Position numbers and translations under genes: made by a program. The notes under the pieces were generated by a model. That model saw only the letters and a program-made list of their open reading frames with translations, made no database searches and was not told where the DNA came from. 64,000 bases of DNA, taken from NCBI GenBank assembly GCA_015179025.1, contig WHUX01000036.1, positions 310,001 to 374,000 of the forward strand, read 5' to 3'. The DNA comes from Terfezia claveryi (lineage: Eukaryota; Ascomycota; Pezizomycetes; Pezizales; Pezizaceae). This document shows positions 12,636 through 25,466 of the stretch, piece by piece. Within the stretch, counting starts at the first letter, position 1. Every line of letters starts with the position of its first letter.

Positions 12636-14526
12636 ATGTCAACCTCATCTTCGCTAAAATCAATCCTCAAACCGTTTCACACAAGCTCCAAGAAAGCAGG
12701 GGCTTCGAAAACTTCAACAGCTTCATCCTCTGTATCGCCTTCCCACAAGCTCCCAACCCCTCCCCCAGATACTCCACGGGTCCTAGTTATAGGGGCCGGC
12801 TCCCGAGGAAATGCTTATGCAAAGGCGCTCGTACATCCCCCTAATAATGTGGACCCCAGGGAGATTGTAAGGGGAGTCGTGGTGGGGGTTGCTGAGCCGG
12901 ACGATGGCAAGAGGAAACGGTTTTCGGAGAATTATATCCTCTGTACTGATGGGGAAAAGCTAGAGTTCGGTTGTTGGAGAGAGATGGTCACGGAGAAAGG
13001 CAAGCAGATAGTAGCAAAGGTGGGGGTGGATGGAATCTTTGTTTGTTAGTGGTTGTTCCTTATTTTCAGGGTCTTGGTCCTAATCTCGGGGTTAACTTAA
13101 TAGGCACCCTGGATTACACTCATGAAGAGGCATGCACCAATCGGACTATGCTCCTCCCATTCAATCTCACTACATTATACTAATTTGTACTAGATTATCC
13201 TTTCGCTCCGTTCTCACTTCCCAACTACTCACCTTTTTTCCGAGAAGCCTCTTACAGCCTCGCTCCCATCCCTTCTACGCATTCACTCTTCGCTTGGGTC
13301 CACTCCACCAATCATCTTTAGCATAGGGCACGTGCTTAGATACTCCTCTCTTCTTCTCTCTCTCAAGAAGCTTCTCTGCGAAGATCAAGCTATTGGAGAT
13401 ATTATCCATCTTGACTGGACAGAACCTGTGGGACACTGGCACTTTGCACATTCATACGTCCGTGGAAACTGGGCAGAGACAGGGACATCTGCACCAAGCT
13501 TGCTAACGAAATGCTGTCATGATGTAGATATATTGATGTGGTTGCTTTGTTCACCTCACTACCGAGACCGTAGTGCAGGTGACGTAGAGGGGGAGTTGGT
13601 GCCTAAACCAACCCATGCCGGAGTACCGGGAATGGGTGTTCGGAGAATTCCGCATTTACCAACAAAAATAACATCCACCGGGACCCTCGTTCATTTCAGG
13701 AAGAAAAACAAACCTGTGCAGGCTGGTGATGCCACAAACTGCTTTGGATGCCCAGCAGAACTTGAATGTTTGAACCCCTACCACCATACTTAGTACAGAC
13801 TAACGCAACACAGGCATCTATTCCGCAAAAAAAGTCTATCTTCGAGACAATGGGCTCAGCACTGGCTGGCCAAATAATATTGTCAGCCCTGATATTGAAG
13901 GCTTCACTATTCCTCCAGACTATGAAAAAGTTAAATCCTTGCTCACCAATGCCTTACAACAGGATTATACAACTGCCAAGACCAAGTCTCCGGGAAAATC
14001 TTACTACGGCCGCTGTGTCTACGAATCCTCGAATGATGTTGTTGATAATCAAATAGTTACCCTCACATGGGAAGATATCCCACCGCCGACCGACGAAGAT
14101 CCCAACTCCCCTGGTTACTCATCCAAGACAGCTACGCTGACCATGGCAGGGCATACCCAAGCCATTTGTGAGCGCCGTGGTCGGGTTTATGGATCGAAAG
14201 GCGAGGTGGTATTTTCTGCAGAAACCAATAGTATCACGGTACATGACTTCACTAGTGGAGGCAGCAGAGTGATCAACCCCCATGTGGCTCTGAGATCAGG
14301 CCATGGTGGAGGGGATTTCGGTTTGGTTAATGCTTTTGTGGGAGCAGTGAGAGCCGTGAAGAGCTTAGGATGGGATGTGAAAAGGGCACAGAGGGAGTGG
14401 ATTGGCATGGATGTAGAGGAATGCGTAAGAAGTCATGCGGTGGTGTGGGCTGCAGAGGAAGCAAGAGTAGGGGAGAAGGTCGTGAAGTGGGGTGAGTGGT
14501 GGGACGGTGTGATCAACCAAGTATGA
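12636..14526 (+). CDS. Gfo/Idh/MocA-family NAD(P)-dependent oxidoreductase
   Basis: Exons 12636-13044, 13104-13129, 13194-13767 and 13814-14526 give 573 residues with all phases consistent. Introns: 13045-13103 (GTTAGT...TAG), 13130-13193 (GC donor, GCATGC, with branch ACTAAT and TAG), 13768-13813 (GTTTGA, branch CTAAC, CAG). Residues 48-58 (RVLVIGAGSRG) form the Rossmann NAD(P)-binding glycine motif. After the joined exons the protein reads THEEIILSLRSHF and then EKPL (162-165), the signature of this family. DWTEPVGHWHFAHSYVRGNW and CCHDVDILMWLL follow, typical of fungal members. The C-terminal half should be the alpha/beta substrate domain. The substrate is unknown; family members act on sugars, inositols and related alcohols. 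A Ser/Thr/Pro-rich leader of about 45 residues precedes the fold. Confidence 0.85.
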
Positions 14527-15538
14527 GGTATATTTATGGTATGCGTCTATTTTTACTTCAGGCGCTGAGTACGGTATTCGTGACAAGAGATATGCTGTAA
14601 GAAGGCTGTAAGGCTGAGGTGATTTGCGTGCTACCGGGGTCCAATCCTCCACGTTGATTCACGCGTGCGCTAGAAGAACATATGTGAAAATGTCATGCAA
14701 TTCATCAGTCCGATCTCGCGGGATTGGTAATGAGGCTGTGTCTTCCATTCGACAGTTTCCACTGCATGCACTGTAGTGGGGTAATCTGGGTGCGGGGTTA
14801 TCACTTAAATTGATTATTTTTCTTATTTTCCTAGCCTTACCCTCAATCTCTACCATTCCCTATTGTTCAAACTCTCGATTACAAGATCCCAAACGCCCTT
14901 ATCAATCCTTCAACATTCTTCAGGATATATATTAGATATAGCTGTTCCATTCATAACCCTTCCTACACACCCACAAGCCACCAGCCGCAATTTAGAGGCT
15001 CCCAGATAATTCCCTCCCCTCGATGGTAATAACCCGTAATATAAATCAGTGGTGGTACTAATTCATCCCCCAGCCAACCGCAATATACCCCGATCCCCCC
15101 AGCGCCAAGTTTCAATTCATTCGCCATTAACTTCAAAACAAAAAAAAGAGGAAGAAAAGATCTCAGATAAAGTGTGCGGGTGTTTTGTTGAGTGGGTCAC
15201 AGAAAGAAAATGGAATATCGGTAAGTATAGACAAGTTGAGTTGTCGCTAGGTGGTTGAGCCGACATGTTTGTTGAAAGAAAGAGGGAGGAAAAAAAAATC
15301 TAAATGCAATTTCCACTCAGATGAACTCCGAAAGTTAAAAATAAAATAAAATAAAATAAAATATTGATAAGGTATGCAGATAAATAAATGGAGTGGAATT
15401 TTAGTTCTTGGCTGGCACAAAGCCCCATTGTAAAAGGTTGGTATCGATATCTTCTAATATTTTCCGGAGGGAGAATTGATAATCGGTAGTCAATGAAATG
15501 TCGGGATGGCTTGCGAAGCCTTGCTTTCCGCCGAAAGC
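14527..15538. other. Spacer between convergent genes
   Basis: This is the region between the convergent 3' ends of the oxidoreductase and the acidic orphan gene. It is AT-rich with poly-A runs and a short AAATA pentanucleotide repeat near 15339-15362. It probably holds both 3' UTRs. No gene seen. Confidence 0.6.
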
Positions 15539-17164
15539 TCACAGCAAGTCGTCCACACCCTCCATTACCCTTGAAAAATCCTTCACTCTCTCTGAAACAC
15601 CCACTGGTATCAATCCACCCGCCGGTGAGCTCATGTTTACTTCGACTCCGGTCATCCCAAATACTTGAGCATCCCATTGCCCATCCACACCACTGGGCCT
15701 GAAGCCCATAGGCTCCTTTAATACAACATCCCAGAAAACAGGGGTCGTTATATCATTCCCTCCTGTAGCTTCCATGCTTGCAGCCTCGAATGGAGTGGGT
15801 GTCTGATATCGAGTGCGCTTTTTCTCGTGCTGATCTGAGGGCATCCGTGGCCGTAAATCATTGGCTGGAACTACTGTTGTCGTCGTGCCACGACCCAGAT
15901 CTTCGACGCGGAGATTCTCAAGCCTCCTTTCCAAAGCCCGTGCAGGACTATGTCTATGCCTTGGTTGAGTGCTTCGCGGGGCTGTGTGCATCGGTTTTGT
16001 TGTCATTAATGGTACGGGGGACATTTGAGGCGAGGACAAGGCCCCCACATTTTTCCCTAATACTGGTGTGTGAACAGTGAGGCTCCACTCGCTTTCCCCA
16101 ACACTACTTCGTGTCCCCTGACTCGCTTTCCAAGCACGCTTGCGTCGAGACAACGACGGCAGCCTGATGTGTCGCTTTCCCAATTCAGCTACTGCGCCAA
16201 CTTCCACAGCCTTGCATTCCCGACCTTCCGCGGCATCTTCCTCTAGACCATTGTCTCGCCTCTTCTTGCCACTCGCGGTAGCATGCCCAAGCCACATTGG
16301 ATGATATATTCCACCGAACCAAGTTGAATACGCGTATTCATCAGTATCCTCATCCGCACTACTATCACTATAGCAATCATCAATAGCTTCGTCCGCGGGG
16401 CCGTTCATATCGATGTCTATTGGCGAAGCTGGAGAAATCATTGATCGTTGAGTTCCCGGGAGTCCGTGCTGCTTCCGGGGTAATCTGTGATGCCGCGGCT
16501 TCTTCCGTGGGGTTTTGATGGCTGCATATGCGCTTGCCTGTGCGAATGCTGGCGATGACGGAGGCTCCATATTTGTCATGGTGGTATCATTATCGTCATC
16601 CACGTCATATCCCCCCTCCCCATGGCCGATGCATCCAAATTCCCCCCCACCCCCAAATCGGTGCTCTTTGTTGCCGTCATCATCATCCTCTGTCCCCTCG
16701 ATGCCCTCAGATCCCGAGTCGAAGCATTGTGAGATATCCGATTCCGCCTCTGAGTCTGCATCCGCGTCAGCATCGTCATCTGCGAACATCGCCACCTGTG
16801 TGTCGAAATTTGGGATCCCCTCTGGTGCCCTGGCTCTTATAGCGGTACGGGCGTCTAGGCTTGGATCCGAGCTCGTCGTTGAATATGCCGCGTGATTTGC
16901 TAGTCGATTCCGAAAACTCGAGTTCATCTGGAGGCGGGATCTCGTGAACGGTTCTTGGCGTATAGATGCTGTAGTAGACGTTGACGCTATAAGGCCGCGT
17001 GATGTCCCCGGGTACGTCGCTGCAATTATATCCGCGATGTTAGGGTAATTTGGGCATGCTATAGTCTTTTCATGAAGGCCGTTGAAAGATGTGCCAACAG
17101 GTGTATCATTCAAAACCGCAGCCCCGAGCCAAAGCGGATGACATGTCTCAAACGCAGAACACAT
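15539..17164 (-). CDS. Acidic low-complexity orphan protein with two HPxWLG motifs
   Basis: This single open frame gives 541 residues from the ATG at 17164. The frame is open for 53 more codons upstream but has no ATG there, so an extra 5' exon is possible. The N-terminus reads MCSAFETCHPLWLG. A related YHPMWLGHATASGKKRR occurs at about residues 287-303, just after a Ser/Asp/Glu-rich stretch, and this duplicated HP(L/M)WLG word is the most specific feature. Acidic runs (ADDDADADADSEAESDIS) alternate with basic Arg/Lys/His clusters (TPRKKPRHHRLPRKQ). No signal peptide or membrane helix. I recognise no family. The composition suggests a nuclear or scaffold protein, which is only inference. Confidence 0.6.
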   Translation of the reverse strand: MCSAFETCHPLWLGAAVLNDTPVGTSFNGLHEKTIACPNYPNIADIIAATYPGTSRGLIASTSTTASIRQEPFTRSRLQMNSSFRNRLANHAAYSTTSSDPSLDARTAIRARAPEGIPNFDTQVAMFADDDADADADSEAESDISQCFDSGSEGIEGTEDDDDGNKEHRFGGGGEFGCIGHGEGGYDVDDDNDTTMTNMEPPSSPAFAQASAYAAIKTPRKKPRHHRLPRKQHGLPGTQRSMISPASPIDIDMNGPADEAIDDCYSDSSADEDTDEYAYSTWFGGIYHPMWLGHATASGKKRRDNGLEEDAAEGRECKAVEVGAVAELGKRHIRLPSLSRRKRAWKASQGTRSSVGESEWSLTVHTPVLGKNVGALSSPQMSPVPLMTTKPMHTAPRSTQPRHRHSPARALERRLENLRVEDLGRGTTTTVVPANDLRPRMPSDQHEKKRTRYQTPTPFEAASMEATGGNDITTPVFWDVVLKEPMGFRPSGVDGQWDAQVFGMTGVEVNMSSPAGGLIPVGVSERVKDFSRVMEGVDDLL

Positions 17165-20100
17165 TGAATAGATATCGACGAGATTTCCAAGCTGTTTTGT
17201 TGTCAAACTTGTCGATGTTGATTCCACAAGCGATGGAGGATGGTCCTGGTAGTTTATATGACCACGGCTACCGTCCTCTCCAGGTTTGACAGACCTGGGC
17301 CTCGATGTCCAATCAGTGCGCAATGGACCGCTCTCCGCTTGCCGTCAAAATAGTACCAGCTGTGAATTTTATTCAGCGCTCTGTTTGTGATGTTCTGCGC
17401 AAGTGTGCAGATAGAGAGCGATTGTGATCACCGGAGGCAGCATCGCCTGGCCCGGCTGAGAATTAATACTGATTTGACAACGGCCTGTAGCCTAGCCCCA
17501 CCGACGTGACATCAGGCCAACAAGATTACTTCATTGCTGTTTGATTAGGTCTGGGAGCGATAATAAACAGGCCTTTTGATACATATTAACATTCCTACGC
17601 CATCAGTCTGAAGAGACGTTCCAGAAGCATGTTACGTACATAGGGCTTTTACCACAGTGCATACAACTCCACGTATGCAGCTTTTCCAGGGCGCTCCAGG
17701 TTGATGGAACGCTTATACAGGGCAAGTGCAGGCCTCTTCGACTTGCCCAAATGTGATCAACATTGCGAGCCCCGCGAGCCTTCATTAATTCCATCATATG
17801 CCGCTGCATGCCGGAGCACTACGGTAGCGCTTCAAGTTGGATGCCTAAGGACACCCCAGATCTGCCCTGTCCATCCGAAGTCTCAACTCGAAACTGAAGT
17901 CAATCAATTAAGGAATGTTAAAGCAAACCGCCCTACATTGATCCAACCCAGTAACACAATGCCATATGCACTGTAGCTAGACGTAATTTGCTTCTCTCTG
18001 CGACGCCGGCTGTCCTGAACTTGCAATGTCATTCAAAACACGACATCGACGTCCTTTCACTACCGGTTAAATGCCAGCTCAATTCTCATGTGGCCCCCAT
18101 GAGCTACTCTTTCAGGCCATGCTTGACACGTCGATTGTCTCCCCTTAACGCCGACAAGGTTATGTGCATAAATAGCATTGTAGTTACAGCAAGCCCTCAG
18201 TGCCGGTATTGTGACCGCCATAAGGTGTGTTATTAGGACTTGTGCCGAGGAACATAGTTACCCATACACTCAGACATCGACGGCAGTTGCGAACTTTTTA
18301 TGAACTCACACAATGCATGACAACGATAATGCATTGGTCTCAGCCCAAGTTTAACAGCTCCCAATACTAGCCCTAGCCATTTTTTTTAATATTTTTTTAA
18401 ATACTCCTTACTCTTAATTCGGTCCCAGTAAGGGGACCATGAGAGCCACCCGGACTGCCCTAGCCAGGATGCGTGTAGGTAGACAGTTGCCTTAAGTGTT
18501 GTTCTGAAGGTGTACGAATTGACTTTGCCAGCATAGATAGGTATCATGATCCAAACCGTGGCCAAGCATACCTCAAAGGTAGCCCGGGATATAAGGGTCG
18601 CTCGGAGTCCAAGTAGCTGCATCCAATCTTCGGGCTTGTGAGGCAGTATTGAGTTTCAATGTCATGGCATCTATAGATATCGTCAGTACCAGACCCGCTA
18701 TGTAGGGGCCATGGTCATGTAACCCCAGACCCATCGCGGAATGTGCCCTCTAGGCCTAGTGCCCACACGTCTTTTGTCCAGTTATGGCCCCAGCTTTGGG
18801 CCACCTTACTCTTCTACCACCGCCCCACACTACAAACGTGCCCTATTGCTCTTCCATAACCAACCTATCCATCTCGAGGCTCGATATGGTACCCTTCGCT
18901 CGATATGCCAGCTCAGCGAGTCTTGACCTCGATTCAGAGCCCCAAAGGCGGATCTGGATCGATATTGAATCACGGCGTGTTTAGAACTTCCCAGAGCTGC
19001 TCTTGAACTGAGGCTGCTGTCTGACTGAACTTTGGGGAGCTGGGGTTCGAACAGGTGATGGATGAGACACCAGGGTTGGTCTTGTTTCCGTGTGCTGGCC
19101 ATAGGCGTGGGCTGTCTCTAGACCTCGTATTGCCTTCTCTCGTATACATTACGTTACGAGCGGAGGTGCACTTGACCAGTCAGTGTCATTCGCATGTCTT
19201 GGAGAAGTATCCCACGTAGTCTGGTTACTATCCCACGACGCCTGTAAAACCGGCCAAAATCGAGCAAGGCGGGAAACCACATTGTTGTTGATGAAGCCTA
19301 CATGTATATACTGACGTATCGAAAGATGTCCTGGCCCTGAGCTTGGTTACAATAGAGAGGCAGACTGAAGCAACCAGACGTAAAAGTTGAGTTGGCGGCC
19401 GGTTAAGGCGTGGCCATGGGCTGGGCCGTCAGACAGATTCGTTTTATTTTAAACTTCGTTCCGCCTTGCTGGCCCATAATGAAGTCAAATAACAATTGTT
19501 TGGAATATTTATATAGACCCCTAGACCAATCGAAATGCGACTACCGCTTACGGTCTGATTTCAAACGAAACTCGATTCTTCTGCACGTGAGTGCGGCTGG
19601 TTGCAGGCGGGCCGGTATGATCGGGGGCTTTTGCAACTACATAGCTGACGAAGCTGTCCGATGGCACAGTCCAAAAGTCTGGCCGGCAGGTCAAGGAAGT
19701 TGATCGGTTCTCCAACCTCATTGCTAACCAGACAGCCTCGTCTGAGTTTACGCTTTTATCATTTCAAATTGCATAGTTAATCCAATTTTTTTTGTAAACT
19801 AGGTAATCAAAAACTGGCAGTCCGAGCTATTGATTGGGCCAATGGCTGTTCACCGTATTTATTCTCAATCAGTAGCCGGACCTAGCTCCATTGGCCTAAG
19901 CTAGCCCAGTTTATACGAGTGCAGAGAATGAACGTATCTATAAATTCATGCTCGACTGGGCATGAGGCTACTTAACAGTAGCTGCCCAGACCTCCCAAAG
20001 AAGGATGATCTCCAGATCTACAGATCTGCAGTGAAGATCTCTAGATATACTACCGGTATGGGAAAAATTAGTGTATGTACATGTGTAGGGCAACATATTA

Positions 20101-20516
20101 GTAAGGTAAGCATGTACCTAGCCTGGTTGATTCGTGCCAACATACTGGTGCAGCTATACCGGTACCACTTATAGATACATGACATTGAACTGGAACCTTT
20201 ATGGCAATCTTAACTGTGAAGACCTTATCGTACATTGTATCTAAATAGCACAGGGTTACCTGTCAATGAGTTACAGACGATCAATGTATCCATCAGCACG
20301 GAGAATATCAACACACAAACAAGCCAATAGCAGCCACAACAAGCTCATTACAGCCAAAAATCACAGACCAAAACACCTGCGGAGAGAGAATACATGTAAA
20401 CAAATGTGACTGCATCAATTCCACAAAACAGTGTCCACGTTGACTGTCCAGCAATCTAATGGAAAGTGCGGCGGCCATTGGAGGTATTGTATTTCGTCAA
20501 GATCATCATCCAACAC
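17165..20516. other. Spacer with one copy of a dispersed repeat
   Basis: No convincing gene. Open frames are short and overlap in several frames. The region holds one copy of an A-tailed dispersed repeat (18376-18455, annotated separately). It is also the 5' flank of the orphan gene and the 3' flank of the membrane-protein gene. Confidence 0.5.
18376..18455 (-). repeat. Dispersed repeat with A-rich tail, copy 1
   Basis: Read on the minus strand this is a GC-rich core containing GGTCCCCTTACTGGGACC, then AGTAAGGAGTATTT and an A-rich tail. The same core, spacer and tail order recurs at 37442-37535 in the same orientation. The layout resembles the 3' end of a SINE or LINE, but with two copies and no defined 5' end this is tentative. 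Confidence 0.5.
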
Positions 20517-22441
20517 TCATCCTCTCAATTCACATAAACACTGTCCAGCACCATCCGCACGCTCAATTAACTGCAATTGTGGCGAATTCCGTTCGGAAAT
20601 AATGCCCCTCTCAAAGCGCCTCCGCACAACCTCCTCCACATCCCGTGCTTTTAATACTTCCTTCGCCCCGTTGATCCCGCTGCTAATGTTCCCCCCAGCC
20701 CCAACATTCCCCGCAGGGATACCCACTAGACCACCAAGGCCACTGCTCATTTTCTTCTGGCAGGTAATAGCTCCCTTAGCTACGTCTGTGGTATTGCTTC
20801 CTAGTAGAAGCTGCTGGAGCTCTTGGTCGCTGAGTCGACTCTCACGGAGCGTCATACGTAATGCTGAGTCCACCTTTTTCAAGGTTCCATTCACAGTCTC
20901 CATCCATACCTTCCCTTCGATATAAGTTTTCTCCCATTTACAATACCAAACTATCTCCCCATTTCCAACCTCGGGCCTGGGAGTCGAGAGGGGCACAATA
21001 GTTGAATCTCGTAGAATAATCTCCTTAGTATAGAGCACTCGAAAGTCGTATTTTGGGCTTCCGCCTGCGGGCCCCTCTTTCAGGTCTTTACCACCATTAT
21101 CCTCGAGAACCCTATATAGCGGCTGGTGGAAAAAATTGGGTGACTGAACCCCGTATCTGAGTGGCTGCTCCCCGTTAGCACTTTCTGTACTCGTGATGGC
21201 AAGCTCGGCTTCGCCAGCAGTTCCCACCCTATGAGGTAGGGTTGCTGGAGGAAAGGAAACCCTGCTATAATCATTTGTTTTTATTTCGAAGTAGAGTTGG
21301 GACCCCGCAATATCACAAGCCCATAATGCTTCGCCAGTCAATCCAGAAGGTGTTAAGTTATTTGTCAAACACGTTTGGTTCTGTTTAACAACCGTCAAAG
21401 GCACAAGTATATTGCCATCAGGGAAAACTGAATTCTGTAAATTGTCGGGAGGGTTCCTATGCTAGACATTAGAACACAATGTCTATTAAAGGATAAGAGG
21501 AGTTTTTCGTACCCTCCATCTGAAGTGGAACCTCTGAAACCTCTGGGACCTCTGTGACCTCTGTGACCTCCGTGTTTCTCATTGTTCTTCAAAGTAATTC
21601 CTAATATAACCGCCAACACAATTGACAAGAGAATTGATACAAATGCGATGGCAAGTAAAATCCACCAGAGATTTATTCCGCACACCCGCTTATTGTTTTT
21701 AACTTCTTCTTTCTTGACATTCTCGCTGACGCCCCCCTTCATCAACAACCTGTTGCTATTGGTACTCAAAGCACTACTTTGCGCACTCTGCATGCTTACC
21801 TCCGAGTCGCTCTGTTGTATTATGAATGGCTCAGCAGGGGCAATGTCGCTGCCATTTTGAAGATGCAAGTTGCTGGAACTGTTCACGTTCCCATCGGGAC
21901 CCACAGCAATATGTACTGTAGGTAATCCCCTTACTGCTGCGCTCACGTCGATCATTTCTAACTGCGGTCTTTGTCGTTCAGGCTCGGACTTCTGTGGTAC
22001 TCCCGCGGCATATCTGCTGTAAGGTGGTGCGGGAAGAATTGCATCATCTTGAACCTGCACGGTACTAGGATATTCGCCCTCAATAGGCACTTGATTTCTA
22101 TATTCATGTTGAAACGGAAGGGGATTGGGTAAGGGTGTAGGCTGCTCAAGATTCGGTATAGTTGGGGGTAGGAGGTTGTTGTACTGATATATGTCTGGAG
22201 GACTGAATGATGATCCATATTGTGGGGAATATGGTCTCGTGGCAGGGCCAAATTGTGGTGGGCTTGCTGGCCGCGGTGACTGTGAACGCGAAGCAGTCGA
22301 AGGCTGCCAAGGGTTCTCGGTGGTGGTAATAGGCGAAGATGACGCGCTTCTTGAGTTAATTGGCACGATATCGAGGTCTGGTAGACTATCTGTGCGCTGT
22401 TGACTCGGCATGCTGGCCTGCAGTGGAAATCTTTGGTCCAT
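20517..22441 (-). CDS. Type II single-pass membrane protein with collagen-like stretch
   Basis: Exon 1 22441-21513, intron 21512-21457 (56 bp, GTACGA...CATAG), exon 2 21456-20517; 622 residues. Residues 1-250 are Pro/Ser/Gln-rich and disordered, with no signal peptide. A basic segment (KKEEVKNNKR) precedes one long hydrophobic helix at about 258-284 (WWILLAIAFVSILLSIVLAV), so positive-inside topology puts the N-terminus in the cytosol. Immediately outside come five Gly-X-Y triplets (292-306: GHR GHR GPR GFR GST). A C-terminal domain of about 310 residues follows, with four or more Cys and several N-glycosylation sequons (NQT, NGT, NTT), as expected for an extracellular region. I recognise no family for that domain. 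A cell-surface role is inferred from topology only. Confidence 0.75.
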
Positions 22442-25400
22442 CTTGTATATTACCGCAAACTAAGTTTGGCGGAGAAGATCGATATAGCACAAAAAGGAGA
22501 GTAGAAAAGAGTGACCGTTGGCTATGTGTTGATATCGAATTGGCCGTTGGATGGATACCCTTCCGAAACACATTAAGTCCCCAATTGGAGCCGCTGTCTC
22601 GATGGAAGACATCTGGACGGAGCTGCAGCTGGTGGTACAAGATTTAGGTGAGTTGAGAAAAGACCAAAGATCGGCCGGGAGTAAATACCAAACGAGTGTG
22701 GTTATATCGTCTGCAAACTGAATAATGAGCGACTGGCAGCATTATCTGCGAAGAAACCGGGGGGGGGTGGGGGGGGGGGTTTTCATCTCCAGGGTTACCT
22801 CCGCAAGACCAATGAAAACTCATGGCATAAGCGGAGACAGTCGTTCGGACTTCCCATGAATCAGTTCGCACCATTGGACCCTTGCATTTTGCATCCATGG
22901 AGACAACAAACAGGCTCAGGCTCCTTGTGACATAGGTATCGAGATGTCACGGTGCAACAAGCATATCGCAGTCTCCCACGAGTGAAGTCCAGTACATAGA
23001 GGACAGAAGTATATCTCGAAGGCTTAGCTATGAGTAGCACACTTGGGTATATTAAGTAGATATGGAGTAGACAGATTGGGTATCATGCTCCACCAGCCAA
23101 ACAGTGCTAGAATTTCCGGTGAGAGCGAAAGGAGGCAGATGCATCAAATCGCATTTGCTGGTTACACCAATATATAAGCAGGTACCGGTACTGTAAATAT
23201 CTAGATCGATATGATCACTTCCAACTGCAGCAAAGTTTGCTGAGTACTAAATATATTAGTACCGACGCGGTTCATATATAGTATCAGCTGTAGCTGTATA
23301 GCTGTACCTATAGTACCTATACATACTCACAGAAACTTTCAACCCATACAACAAGGCCGACGGTTAGTACCCGCCTTTCTGGAGCCGGAGGAACCGACGT
23401 ATGTATCATGTACCGGTAATGTACTCAAGGTCAGACAAAATTTGGCGAACGCACTAAAAATGACATGATGCACTAATATGTACCGAAACATTTTACCGAG
23501 GCGCACACCGAAAAGCGTTTCCCCCTTTCCTATTTGGAGCATCTGCATATGCAGCTCTATAACTGCAAAAGTCTAAACTGGAATAGAGTATGGAGCAAGT
23601 ATTATTATCTGGTAACGAAATGCCTGAAGTCGCAATTATGGAGAAGTACAGTAAACAAGAAACGCGCTTAGGGATTGCCGTCCCGGGTACTACAGCCGGG
23701 CTACCTCCAAGGATGCCCTTGGCCTTCCGATCCTATGTCGCTTTTTATTTTTGATGGCTTGAGTTTGAATTCACTATCTCTATTACAACTATTACACCTA
23801 TATTTATGCACCTGGCTCCAGGTCTAGACTACTCTCTACTTTTAAATCATGAATTGCCATCTCTACAAGCAGGTAGGGAATATATCTCACAGAGGTAGTA
23901 CTGATATCTATCAAATACTTACTATGTATAGCTCCTGAGCCAACCGCTAGCAGTTGGATGTCGATTTATAGCAGTATTCGATTACATATGCTAGACTAAG
24001 ATATTAAGTACTCTATAGTTCTGTACACAGGTGCCCTTAGTCCATGGTAATAATGTAGCTTGGAATTAATGCATCGGCTGTGATAATCACAACAATAGCA
24101 ATTGGCACGAGTTCAGCTAAAGATCTCTTTCCCTATATGCATGTATGGAGAGTATTTGAATTTCTCATATACTGGATACAATGGGGCGAGTTTTGAAAGT
24201 CGATCTATTTGAGGCTTTACTGACCATCTATAGCAGTTTATGATCCTTGTATATACATGTAGTAGTCATTTGAATCGGTCTTGCCTATGTAACAGGACCT
24301 CAAGCTCCACCAATGACCGCCACATAATGGTCCTTTAGGCTACAAGTACAAAGTTTAGCCTTTTATCCCGCAGCTTGATTTGACTATAGGTGTTATATGT
24401 ACATGATATGAGATTAGGTGTTGGAGGCAGAAAACTGGGTTTCATGCTGATTTATCTAGCTATTGCTACTCCGTGGTCATCCTCACTCTGCGGAGTCATA
24501 GCTTCCGAATTCGATCGCGAATTCGAACCTGAATTATCGAGGCTACTATACTCTCGAACCACCCGAGAAAGTATCCTGTGATTCTCGATATCACCGAGTG
24601 CTCAACTCCTATGCTTTCGGCCACCGATAAACTGTGTCGACAACAAGGAATACGATGTAAATATACCCAACAATCGAGATGGTCAATATGGGAATGTAAG
24701 AGAGATAATCTCTATGAAATTCTCTTTGTTGGGAGAAAGTGCAAACCTGGCAAACATTGTCGATATAATGATACCTGGAAGAGTACACGCAATAATGAAA
24801 GCAAAGAGAGAGCCAAAAGGACTGAGAAGAATACTCATAAGACAAGCTTAAGTTTTCTGGAAGTCTAACTTACTGTAACAAAAAAACAAAAAAACAAATA
24901 AAATTCATATAGATTCTATGATGTCTCCCAACACCCTTCCCGTTAATCAAAATCATTATTTAACATAACGCATGAGTCAGATTAACGCGGCACCACGAAT
25001 CGTGACATGAACCTATTTACCGGCCTTTGGATTCGATATTTGAGGTCGAGTTTAGGACCAGACTATGAAACAATAGGTGAATATCATAAAAGTAATGGAT
25101 AAAACAGCTTGATTCACCTGATTTATGTTGAGAGGGGGCTCAACCTTCTCAAGGCGTGGACTACATTTGCAAGGCGCAGATATAACACTTCAAACACGTC
25201 CTTGTTAAAAATTTGAGCGCATATTGCTAATATTAAGTAGGTCTTTTCATCTGTTCTCGTGCCTATTACGAGGGTAGGGTTGCTTCGCGTTTGAAGACTG
25301 ATTTCGGGTAGGCGAGATTTTTAAGAAGTCAGTACTCGTACTTTAGGCCCGAAGCGGAGTAAGTAAGATTAGGAAAATTTCCTAGTAAACATAAGCTGTT

Positions 25401-25466
25401 TACAACTCATTGGGCGATGTTCACTTATATGTAGGGCTATAGGGTTCGGAGATACCATCAGATTCA

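Noticed and set aside
24578..24868. Cys/Lys-rich 96-codon frame
   Set aside because: Cys spacing fits no zinc-finger or secreted-peptide pattern, there is no signal peptide, and the opposite strand is equally open.
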